This document shows, piece by piece, positions 1 through 9,600 of a DNA stretch of 20,801 nt. Origin of the DNA: a virus; the IMG/VR virus record IMGVR_UViG_3300020473_000157, positions 1-20,801 of that record; one strand, 5' to 3'. Within the stretch, counting starts at the first letter, position 1. The number at the start of each line of letters is the position of its first letter. A program made the position numbers and the translations under genes. Under the pieces are notes generated by a model, which was not told the origin of the DNA, made no database searches, and worked only from the letters and a program-made list of their open reading frames with translations.

Positions 1-182
1 TCCAACGGATTGGTATATGTTAACATGTCCTCAGGACAATTATCCCTCACAAAATGCAATACATTCATAAACTCTTCAACCGTTTCACACTCTACTGTTC
101 TTGCCTCTCCTTCATCTGAATATAGGTGTACTTTCCGTTGAAGTGTATCAATCACACAACGAGAAAGGAAATCATCTTCCAT
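1..182 (-). CDS. Partial conserved phage hypothetical protein (N-terminal 60 residues)
   Basis: The minus-strand frame is open from an ATG at 182 to the window edge and begins MEDDFLSRCVIDTL. The visible part is acidic, with a predicted beta stretch followed by a helical stretch (VEEFMNVLHFVRDNCPED). From memory it resembles small hypothetical proteins of T4-like cyanophages that start with an M-x-D-DFLxRC pattern. I know of no function. AAGG lies 6 nt before the ATG and serves as the ribosome binding site. The gene lies just downstream of a consensus sigma70-type promoter, with a leader of only about 18 nt, so it is probably expressed early and separately from the structural operon upstream. 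The C-terminus lies outside the window. Confidence 0.75.
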   Translation of the reverse strand, partial: MEDDFLSRCVIDTLQRKVHLYSDEGEARTVECETVEEFMNVLHFVRDNCPEDMLTYTNPL

Positions 183-206
183 TGTAAACCTTATATAGGT
201 CTGACT

Positions 207-235
207 ATTATATCACAACTAGTCTTCGGTGTCAA
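207..235 (-). promoter_or_regulatory. Consensus sigma70-type promoter
   Basis: On the minus strand there is a perfect TTGACA (-35, 235..230), a 17-bp spacer and a perfect TATAAT (-10, 212..207). The -10 is preceded by TG one base away, so it is also an extended -10. The -35 lies within the last codons of the 75-residue gene (Leu-Asp-Thr). The predicted start is near position 200, giving a leader of about 18 nt before the ATG at 182. In T4-like phages such promoters are read by unmodified host RNA polymerase and drive early genes. It marks a boundary between the late structural operon and an early unit to the left. Confidence 0.85.
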
Positions 236-446
236 GGAGATCAGCCATGATCATATAATAGCAATCAACGGGTAACACTTTAGTTTGTAAATGAACCTCT
301 CTTCCCTGAACTCTTTTCACTACTAAACCTTGTGGTGCTCCCACTTCAGTCAAATGAACAGTTATCGTAGACATATCCACCAATTTTTCCCATTCTTCTG
401 GAATGGTTATAACTGATTTCTGTGTTCTTCCATGTAAAAATTCCAT
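219..446 (-). CDS. Small virion-associated protein matching the C-terminal domain of the 340-residue structural protein
   Basis: This is a 75-residue protein. It aligns along nearly all its length with residues about 234-305 of the protein at 1971-2993. Both have GR near the start, then an [IV]xxPExW..LVD motif, (T/S)ITVxLTxxG, and a late CxYxx. It therefore looks like a free-standing copy of the small beta domain that ends many marine phage tail-fibre and structural proteins. Its own function is unknown; a partner or cap for a fibre or spike is a reasonable guess. The SD AGGAG lies 6 nt before the ATG and overlaps the last codons of the 507-residue gene, whose stop is one base upstream of this ATG, suggesting coupled translation. 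Its last codons carry the -35 box of the next promoter. Confidence 0.8.
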   Translation of the reverse strand: MEFLHGRTQKSVITIPEEWEKLVDMSTITVHLTEVGAPQGLVVKRVQGREVHLQTKVLPVDCYYMIMADLLDTED

Positions 447-447
447 A

Positions 448-1971
448 TTATGCTCCTGTAGGTGGTATAGATTTATCCATTACATTTCTAATTGTATCAT
501 CACCTAAGTAAGTTCGTAAAGTAGCAAGTCTATCCATATCCTCATTTTGTTGACCAATAGAAACTCTCATGCCCCATATCCTTAAAGAATATTTTTCATT
601 TCTTTCTCCACGTAAAGCATTTAATCCATCTACTTTAAGATTTCTAATCGAATTACCTCCAATAAGATCAGTTTCCTTAGTAGATGCAATTCCTACAGCA
701 TCCGTAACAGCAGTATTTAAAGCACTTGAACAAGCAGAAAGTGATCCATACATATCACCAATATCATCCTCATCTACTGTTATCGTAGCACCTTCAATTG
801 CCTTAGTAGCACTTCCTGAACTTGCTCTGGGAAAATTGGAGAATCCAACAGGCCAATAACATACCCCTGAACCAACTCTAGGAGGATAAATTATCTCTTC
901 TCTATTAGGATCCATCGACACGTCCCAACCATTCAAATTAGGATCCCATCCCATGGCTGCAGTAGGATAACCAGAATTATCTAATGCGATGGATACTCCA
1001 ATACCAAGATTGGCAGTTTGCATTATTCCTACAGTTTGAGGAACAAAAGGATCTTTTTCTTTATTAATTTGATATAGATATCTTCCAGTGTTAACAACAG
1101 TATCAGGATCATCTATTACCTCAAATGACCCATAAGTTCCATTAGTCTGAGGAGCTTTAACACTTTGAAGAGCACTATTATTAAGAGTAAGAATATTAAC
1201 AAAAGAAAGACTAGTACCAATACCCACCAATGAATCAATATCACGAAGATCAGTAAGACCTGTAGAAATACCAGTAATCTTTGTTGTTCCAGAAAAAACA
1301 CTATCTAGTTCGGGAACAATAATTTGACCAATTTCCAAAACGTCAGACACACCTGCACCCACAGGATTCATTACGGTTAAGTTATTACTTCCTTGAGTTA
1401 TAGTTCCAATAAAACTAGTTACAAAAGTATTACCAATATCCTCCGAATACGGTTCATCATAATATTTTAAACCATAATAATTTCTAGGATCAAATCCAAA
1501 AGTATACCCCACCCCAAGGCCTCTTTCATTTTGAAAGTTTATTGGAAAAACCTCAATACTTGCATTTGGACGCAATAAGATAACAGTATTACCAAAGTAA
1601 TTAGGGTCATCAAGGTCTGATGGATATGTAAAATCGGATTTTTGAGTATATCCTCCTGGAGTTAATTTAGTACATTCGAGATCATATTCAACAGGGTCCA
1701 CAGAACCATTAATATTAGTAACTCTCCAAAATAAATCAGTTTTACATATACCTGCAATTCTATCTTTATAAGCCGTTTCAACATCATTAAATGCTCTATT
1801 AACTACATTAGTTTGTTCCAATAAATTAGCATCAAGTCTCCTAATAGACTCATCATATGGTACTTTTTCATTATCTAGAATTTTTACTTGATCCTGAAAA
1901 AATTCAATTTGCTCCAATGCAACTTGAATACTTTCACTACAATTCTGAGATATATCAGTTGCTAATCCCAT
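448..1971 (-). CDS. Virion structural protein, 507 residues
   Basis: This is probably a tail or baseplate component with no T4 counterpart that I recognise. The N-terminus (about 1-80) is helical and likely coiled-coil. Residues about 85-400 look beta-rich with many Gly, Asn and Asp turns. Residues about 400-507 are helical again and include a repeated Ala/Thr-rich helix and an Arg-rich tail. Residues about 184-245 contain a GTIxxGSNNLTV...IGQII...GTTKITGI pattern that also occurs in the giant spike protein near residues 546-598. The ATG overlaps the stop of the preceding gene (TAATG), and AAGGAGG lies upstream, so translation is coupled. The position after the spike genes and the composition indicate a structural role. 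Confidence 0.75.
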   Translation of the reverse strand: MGLATDISQNCSESIQVALEQIEFFQDQVKILDNEKVPYDESIRRLDANLLEQTNVVNRAFNDVETAYKDRIAGICKTDLFWRVTNINGSVDPVEYDLECTKLTPGGYTQKSDFTYPSDLDDPNYFGNTVILLRPNASIEVFPINFQNERGLGVGYTFGFDPRNYYGLKYYDEPYSEDIGNTFVTSFIGTITQGSNNLTVMNPVGAGVSDVLEIGQIIVPELDSVFSGTTKITGISTGLTDLRDIDSLVGIGTSLSFVNILTLNNSALQSVKAPQTNGTYGSFEVIDDPDTVVNTGRYLYQINKEKDPFVPQTVGIMQTANLGIGVSIALDNSGYPTAAMGWDPNLNGWDVSMDPNREEIIYPPRVGSGVCYWPVGFSNFPRASSGSATKAIEGATITVDEDDIGDMYGSLSACSSALNTAVTDAVGIASTKETDLIGGNSIRNLKVDGLNALRGERNEKYSLRIWGMRVSIGQQNEDMDRLATLRTYLGDDTIRNVMDKSIPPTGA

Positions 1972-2993
1972 TATTCATCCTCCTTATCATAAGTGTAACC
2001 TGCAATTGAAGAGTGTTTAAGATCTCCTGGATAATCTGAAGGAGATTCTCCCTCATATTCTGCAATATTTTTTTCAATATCTTTTCTCTCGCCATAAACA
2101 TGATAAAAACAATTTGCCTGTATTAAATTATCAGACGAAAGAATAATTTTATTTTCTATAATCTCTTTCACATGTAAAGATAAGTCTGGTTTACCTATTG
2201 GCGTAAGACTTACCGTGATTGAATCGGGATCAACTAATCCACTCCAATACTCTGGTAATTCTATCACATTTTTATTTTTAAGTCTACCTCTAACATAAAC
2301 ATCAGATGTAGGGCCTTCTAAACACACATGAGATAATCTATATCCTTCTTTTGTGGGATGAGATATATCAAATTTCTTATTTTTTAATGCTCTTCCTGTA
2401 AAAATAAATCCTTTAGTAATTGGAACTGAGTTTACACTACTTATTTTTCGAGGTCCATAATCAGCAGAAAATCCTGCTCTAAATTTCGCACCAGTTTCAT
2501 TACATACACCAGTTCTTACCTCTGCACCAACCTTATTATTTGCACCAAAATGATTTTTAATACCTGTTAGAGTTAAACTAGGGGTAACTATGTTAATCCA
2601 AGTAGAATTAAGAATATTAATCATCAAAGAATTAACAGTTATTCCAACAATTCCAATTCCAGGATCTCCAAGCATTACATCTAAAGGAGTAGGAGGAAGA
2701 TTTGCTTTAGTTGTAACCTTAAAAAGAGAAGGTACTTTAGATGCTAAAGGATTAGTAACTACATTAGGTCTTGCTACCATCAATGTAGCTTCAGGAGTAG
2801 CAGGAAGAGGATAAGAAAGAGGACTTCCAAGAAGAGTTACACCACTCGAAAATACCGATCCTGGAATAGCAGCAGCACCTATTCCTAGACATAAAGGATC
2901 TCTACCTGGAAGAAGAGGACTCTCATTCATTCCAGGCATTGCCGAGGAAACTTGTAATTGACCTCCTACATGGAGATTTACCTGTTCTGACAT
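1971..2993 (-). CDS. Virion structural protein with C-terminal fibre-type domain, 340 residues
   Basis: Residues 1-150 are Pro-, Gly-, Leu- and Val-rich with little charge, which suggests an extended beta or fibre-like segment. Residues about 205-305 carry the phage fibre-type signature HPTKEGYRLSHVCLEGP, then VYVRGR, LPEYWSGLVD, ITVSLTPIG and NCFYHVYGERKD. This signature is common at the C-terminus of marine T4-like phage fibre and structural proteins, and I infer a fibre or spike-associated role. The end (306-340) is acidic. The start codon directly follows the stop of the 210-residue gene (TAA then ATG) with only a weak SD, so coupled translation is likely. The C-terminal domain is duplicated as a separate 75-residue gene downstream. 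Confidence 0.8.
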   Translation of the reverse strand: MSEQVNLHVGGQLQVSSAMPGMNESPLLPGRDPLCLGIGAAAIPGSVFSSGVTLLGSPLSYPLPATPEATLMVARPNVVTNPLASKVPSLFKVTTKANLPPTPLDVMLGDPGIGIVGITVNSLMINILNSTWINIVTPSLTLTGIKNHFGANNKVGAEVRTGVCNETGAKFRAGFSADYGPRKISSVNSVPITKGFIFTGRALKNKKFDISHPTKEGYRLSHVCLEGPTSDVYVRGRLKNKNVIELPEYWSGLVDPDSITVSLTPIGKPDLSLHVKEIIENKIILSSDNLIQANCFYHVYGERKDIEKNIAEYEGESPSDYPGDLKHSSIAGYTYDKEDE

Positions 2994-3626
2994 TTATAAT
3001 GCACTCTTTGCTAATTTTGCAAAAGCTTTACCATATTGCTCAACAGTTATATTACCAGTACCAGGAAGTTGAAAGACATCTCCTCCTTCAATCACTTTAA
3101 AACTTCCTACATTTTCTTCAAGTTTACCTGGAGTGTTTATATCAATATCCGCATCAGCTGACATTGACATTTTACTATCTGCAGTCATCTTACAATTTGT
3201 TGCTTCTACATCAAAATTTGCATTTGCTCTTACATTAACATATCCAGTACCATCACCATCACCAGTTGAGATAAGATCAATAGACTGTGCTGTTATTCTT
3301 ATTCTTCCTTTAGGTGCATGAATATTAATATCACCATTTTCTGCGTACCATACACCTGCTACATCATTAACAGGTGCTTCCCCACAACTAATTTCAAAGA
3401 CAGAAGGAGTACTACAAAGAATAGCACCATCCAATGCTCCTCCTTGCTGAAGAGCTACATATTGAGCACGTTTATAAGGAGAAGGGAAAATACGACGAAG
3501 AGCAACTGCCATCTTCGCATTATTCTCCATTACATGACCATAATAGGTTCCACCCTCTGTGGTACAAAATTGGTTCTTTTTATAAGTCTTAGCTTCCCCT
3601 TTAATTTGTTGTTGTGTATTTGACAT
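2994..3626 (-). CDS. Beta-helix-like spike protein, possible separate gp5 C-terminal needle
   Basis: This is a 210-residue protein. Residues about 97-170 show alternating short hydrophobic beta strands (GDINIHAP, GRIRITAQSIDLIS, YVNVRANANFDVEA, KMSMSADADIDINTP). This is the pattern of the triple-stranded beta-helix that forms the T4 gp5 and VgrG needle. Residues 1-96 are a conserved-looking head and 170-210 a small helical tail. The gene overlaps the stop of the 2113-residue gp5-like gene by one base (TAATG, with GAGGT as SD), so the two are probably made together. I infer that OB-fold and needle, fused in T4 gp5, are on separate or additional polypeptides here. A general baseplate role is safe; the needle assignment is tentative. 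Confidence 0.65.
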   Translation of the reverse strand: MSNTQQQIKGEAKTYKKNQFCTTEGGTYYGHVMENNAKMAVALRRIFPSPYKRAQYVALQQGGALDGAILCSTPSVFEISCGEAPVNDVAGVWYAENGDINIHAPKGRIRITAQSIDLISTGDGDGTGYVNVRANANFDVEATNCKMTADSKMSMSADADIDINTPGKLEENVGSFKVIEGGDVFQLPGTGNITVEQYGKAFAKLAKSAL

Positions 3627-6600
3627 TATGTTACCTCAGTTTTTGCATTTGGTCCTACATTACCCACGCAATCAATTACCTGAGTAACTACCGTTCCTTC
3701 AGGAAACTCATTAAGATTTTCCCGATGACTCTTTAAAACAGGAATAAGAAAAGCATTGAAACCAGTTTTAGTATTTATATAGACCTCAGGAAGTTCTGTA
3801 AATCCAGCACCACACTTAGTTACTCTAACTCTTATAATACCACCATCACACTCTTCAATGACTGCTTCTGCACCATTAGAAGGTTCAATGACTACGGTAT
3901 CATCACAACAATTATAACCAAAACCAGGATTTGCTACAGTAATCTGATCTAAACATAAAATAACTCTATAAGTAGTACTTGAAGGACAGGTGGTAGGAAC
4001 AATAGGAACACATACACCATTCTCTTTTTGATATCCTGGAGGACAAGTATCCTCATTAGGTATACAATCACCGTTAGGGCCCTTATGGTAACCTGGAGGA
4101 CACTCATCATCAGGAGGAGGTATAGGTCTACATGTACCTCTATCAAAATAATATCCTTCAGGACATGGATCCTTCTCCTTCTCAGGGCAATCAGGAGCAG
4201 TTAATCTAACACTGAAATCGGCACACTTACCCCAATTTTCATCATCCAATTTTTCTTGCATACATCGATCTACTGCTATCCCTTGAGATTCGATAAAGTG
4301 TCTTATATCACAATCACTATACCCTAAAAGTTTCGCATTAAGATAATCGGGTTCGCAACCAAAAATTTCAGGTATTTCTGGGTCAATATTATCATCAAGA
4401 ATTTCATATGGAGCAATAGCATAATAAGTCTTAGTATAACTCTCAGTTTCTTCTATAGTATTTTGGAAAGGATCCAAAGAACTTCTAATAATCTCACCAG
4501 TACCAGTTATATTAGTAGGATAAGATTGACTTCTTATCTCAATTTTCTCTTGACCTATAACAGTTCCTTCTAAATTAACACTCTTAGTCTCAGTTCCACT
4601 TCTACCAGATTGTGTCCAAGTTACAGATCCTATCTGAATGGTTTCTACTGCCACTCCTGCAGTACTTACTCTATCATTCCATTCTAATCTGAGAGTTATA
4701 TCACCTGTTCCTTCAATTCGATTAGCACCATCAATAAATTTTGCATTTCCTCCAATAATAGTAAATCGAGCATTGCAATCATTACCATCACCATCCTTTA
4801 AACATAAACTATTACCAGCATTTTCAACTAAAATAGGATCATTCGCAGCATTCAACCCAGTATAAGTAATATCATGCTTTGATTCGACAATATCCCTAAA
4901 TTCAAAACTTATATTGGTCACAAGTTCAGCAGGAGGGGGAGCTTGCCCCTTTCTAAACACCCATCCTAATGCACCAGGATTAGTGTCAAGGCCCTCTTCT
5001 CCTCCTCGTTTCTGATTTATAATAGAAGCTTCTATTGTAAATGGAGTAGGTAGAATCTTACCCTCATCATCTTTGTTTAAAGATTCCTCTTTTATCTCAA
5101 TTTCAAAAAATGTAGATCTATTGTGAGATTTAAACACAGTCGTAGATCCTAAAAATTTACCATTAAAAGTAATACTTGCCTGATTGTCTGACTGAACTTC
5201 AAAATAATAATCTCCTACATCCTGCAGTAAAACTTCCCAAATTCCTATTTGAGGAATATTAACTAGTGTCTCCGTAGAAGATGGCCAAACTCCATAATTT
5301 TTTAAGAAAGGAGACCAACCTTGAGAATCACTAAGTACCCAATTCTCAGCAGGTATAATATCTGCTACCCTATACCATTCTTGTGGATCTACTGTTAGAG
5401 ATATTACTTTTTTCTCTTTATATTCACCTACTCTATAAATTAAATTTTCCGACCTTCTAACTAATTGAGGAATTTGAGAAAAATTATTTTGAACAAAAGA
5501 TCCTATATACTTTCCATCCTTATAAAACCACCACTGAGCAATTCCAGCTGGAAAATCAGGATCACTACCATCAATTCTTTCAATATAAGTTCCTTTAGCA
5601 TTACCTGATAAGAAAACAAGATCACGCTCTATCCCCCTCAGTCCACTTGGAGTCCATGTTTTAGGACCATTTAATCCATTAATGGTTATACTTTCAACAG
5701 CAACTCCTGCAACATTTGGATCGTCTTTCCAAACTAAAGCAAACTGCACATCAACATAATCACCCTGAACCACAATACCTCTACCATCAGGTGTAAATTT
5801 TGCAATTCCCCCATTCACCTCTTCAATTTCAAAATAAGCATTGGTGTCAAGACCATCACCGTCCCTTAAAAGAATTTTAGTTCTATTATTAGTTACCGTA
5901 AGACTAGTATTTGTAGAATTCAATCCTGTATAATCAATAGTAATCGGGTTTAATTCAGGTTCAACATATAATTCAGGTTCTAATTTTTGAGTATTTTCAT
6001 AATTAATCTCATCCCCTTCATTCTCTACATACTCAGAAAGAGGAAAATCTGACATATCTCTAGGTTTTATTGCCTCCCCTATTATCAAAGAGCCTGGAAT
6101 ATCACTTACCTCAAAATCTTCATTAATACAAATCTCCTCCTTTGCTGGAAGAGTGATGCAATCTCCAGGAAATAATTCAATAATTTCACCAGTAGTATAT
6201 GGAACATCCCAATCTCCATTACCACGATGCACAATAGTTTGACATCTCCCTGCCCATGTTCTTTCCATTCCACCTTTAGAACCATCAGGCCATGGTAGAT
6301 AACCATATCCAGTTCCTGATAATTCCACTCTAACTACCCCTATTCCTTCTTTCTTCACAATTGTACCAAGATTACAAACAGGTGTAATAATATCTCCTAC
6401 TTGATAATTCTTTCCACCATTACTTACTTGAACTCCAGTAATGTTACCAACATCACCCACATTAACAATATTGAAAGCTAAAGAAGTTCCATTACCTCCC
6501 ACAGTCAACATATTAGTTGCACCTGCACCATATCCCGAACCTCCTCTCAATAAAGTAATTGCTATAACTCTACCATCCTCTCCAATATCATTAACTCTTA

Positions 6601-9600
6601 TGGTTGCATTACGACATCCCATCTCCTCATCAACTTCATCTTCTCCATCTACAATATTAATCTTTGCTCCCATCTTAGGATGATTTTCGCAGTAATAATA
6701 TAAAGTATCAGGAGCATTATTATCCACATCAATTTGAACAAATGCATTAGGATCTCCAGGTAGACCTGCTTTAGTAACTCCAGTTGTATATTCTGTACCG
6801 CAATTTTCAAGAACTGCTTCAGGATCCTCTGCAAAGGGTTGAGTAGAATTTGCAAACGAAATTGTACCATCAAGATTTGTTACTTCCCATGCAAGAGCAG
6901 CTGGATTGTTATTCCAATTCCGTGATATCCTACCCATTTGACGGAGTTCTTCCCATGTCCTGCGAGTATTTTGAATGGTAGCTGTTAATATATGTTTCTT
7001 CCCACTTTCAAAAACTTCAAACTCAAAATACTTAGGAGTATTATGAGGACCACGAGAAAGATCTTTATAAGATACCGTTTCTTCAGTAAAAGTTCCACTT
7101 TCTATTTCAGTTAATTTAATAGTCTCAGTTTGTCTACCCGATCCACCCCTTTGAAACCATGTAGTACCTCCAATAGTAATACTCTCCAGAGCAACTCCCG
7201 CTATACCAGGATTATCCCCCCAATTCAATGTTAAAGTTACAGTTCCTGTTCCTTCTATGTCTATTTGAGTTGGATCAGTAATAAGTCCATCAGCACTTTC
7301 AGATTCATCAGGATTAGGAAGCGTTTTCACTACAAAAAAAGCATCCCCACTATCAATACTAAATGTAGCATTGGTATCATTTCCATGCCCGTCTTTTAAT
7401 TCAAGTTTTTTACCATTCTCTTTAATTACCTGACTTACTGGAATATTTGCCGCATTTAAATTACTAATACTCAAAGTTTGTTTTACAGGAGCAACCTCAT
7501 TAAATACTCTATTCGTTTTAGTACTAGTAGGTATAGGGTCCGTAGCACCTAGATAAATTCCATTCCAAGATACTGTTCCTAAATTATCTGCTTGAATTTG
7601 AACTCTATAAGTTCCTGGTTCAGGAATTATAATCTCCCAGTTTCCTGTATGAACTCCAGGTAAAACCTTATACTCTGGATAAACTCCATATGCCTGTAAA
7701 AAGGGTGACCATCCCGCCGAAGCTGTTAAAACCCAGTTATCAGAAGGCATACCCAGTCGAGACACCAACCAATCTACTGGGCCTGCATCAGTACTGGATC
7801 TATCACAATTATGAATTCCATCCGATTTTTCAGAAAACCTTAAAGGATGCCGATTAATTTCCTCATACTCACCAGTAGAAATTTCCCCAAAAGGATCTTC
7901 ACCTTTCATTAAAACTAATTCATCTATACCACCCTGAAGAATGAACCCATTAGAAGGACTAGATTGATCAAACCTATAACTCTTTCCTCTTTCTAAAGTA
8001 ACAACTCTTTGTTGACGATCATCTATAACATATCTATTACCGCTAGGATTTTTCTTAACGGACACATTAAAAGTAGTAATACCAACAGGTTCTTCAAGAT
8101 CAAATCCAATAATATGAAATTGCATATCCCCAACACTACCATCACCTTCAATCCTTCTATTAAGAATAATCCTATCACCCGTAACATCAATAATCTTAGT
8201 TCCTGCTGGAATAGATGGTGAATTGGAGAGTTGCATAATGCTTCTACCCACCAAATCTATATTATTTTGTATAGGAGCATCAGGCAATAAAGTAAAACCA
8301 CTTATATAATTCGTTCCTGAAACAATGGTTCCTGCGAAATCACTAGTAATTACCGTAGTATCAGTCTCTACAGGTCCAAGAATAGCTTTCCCTACTGCCC
8401 CTCTTCCTTTACCGCAAATATCTACAATACTTACATAAGGTGCTTGAGTATAACTTCCACTTTCCACGATATCCACATGTGCCACTTGTCCCGTCTCAAC
8501 AGAAACAACAGCATTTCCTTTTGCTCCAGACCCTGTTCCACCCCAGAAACTAACTTGAGGAACACCACATTCTATAGGACCAGTATCACATTGATCTAGA
8601 GTATTAGCCGCTGCTTCTTGAGGGTCAAATTTAAATTTATACTTACTAATATTTTTTGGAACTTTAGTAAGTTTTTGAAATTTTTCTCCAACTACTTTAG
8701 CCTTATTAAAAATATTACCCGTATTTAAAGTAATTTTTACGGGACTACCCCCATCTAAAAAATTCCATTCTTTTACAACAGGATCATCTTGAGAGGGACT
8801 GACTTCACAATTCAAAAGATCCATTATAGAACCTAAAACATCCCCAATAGAACCTAAAATATCAGTTGCTCCACCAAGAACATTAGAAATAGTTCCTATA
8901 ACACCATTAATTAATGCAGATAATTGACCAACAATTTGTCCAACAAAATTAGATACAAAATTTTCTATCAAACAACTAGCAGTATTAACAACTTTATTAA
9001 TAACTGAAAGCAAACCTTGACCAACAAGATTTGGCATCTCCGCTATTGAGAGATTAAAGGCACAAGAAAGAGCTTTAATTGCCTGATTTATTAATTTATT
9101 ATTAGCAAACTTACCTGATAACGGAAAATTAGCTGTCACCAAATTCATTGCCGTATTAAGTTTTCTAAGGAACTTTTTCTGAACCTTAGCCATAATAGTA
9201 TTAATATATCCACTTATTAATTTTACTTGCTTACTAAGTGCCTGAGAAATTGCTTCAACAGACCTCTCTGCATTATCAAGAGTTTCTAAACTTTGTCTCA
9301 AAGCACTATTACTTCCTATCAAATCCTTTTTTAATTTTTCAACATCTTTTATTGCATTTTCTATTGCAGAAGACATTCCTCCTACAGTATTCTTTGCACC
9401 ATCTAACACTGGAAACTGCCACTTTGCTTCATCTCTAGGAGTATTCTGAAGATAATCTGCATATGATCTCCATGAAACATTAAACTCTTCATTTCCTGGT
9501 ACTAATGCTCCATCCAGCCAATTAAAATCAGGTACAGGATATAAAGTATTTGATGGATCAAAACCACTTAAAGGAGTATAAGCTTGCTCTGCAGTTAATG

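Larger units (their letters stand above)
6650..8086 (-). other. Cupredoxin-like domain split by a large insertion
   Basis: The first half (residues about 628-720) carries TTFNVSVKK, RYVIDD, TLERGKSYRFDQS and HPLRFSEKSDGIHN. The second half (about 1055-1106) carries CGTEYTTGVT and LYYYCENHPKMGAKINI. In other marine phage structural proteins these halves are normally contiguous. H707, C1093, H1096 and M1099 match the His, Cys-x2-His-x2-Met ligand pattern of amicyanin-type blue copper sites. About 334 residues (721-1054) are inserted between the halves. Copper binding is not shown, and many phage versions may be purely structural. Confidence 0.7.

Noticed and set aside
3318-3623. Plus-strand ORF of 101 codons opposite the beta-helix-like gene
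   Set aside because: It overlaps a conserved-looking minus-strand gene that fits the operon, and has no SD or recognisable protein features.
3772-3779. Minus-strand TATAAATA inside the end of the giant gene
   Set aside because: Several matches to this 8-mer are expected by chance in this AT-rich window. It lies about 145 bases before the next gene, whose start overlaps the giant gene's stop.
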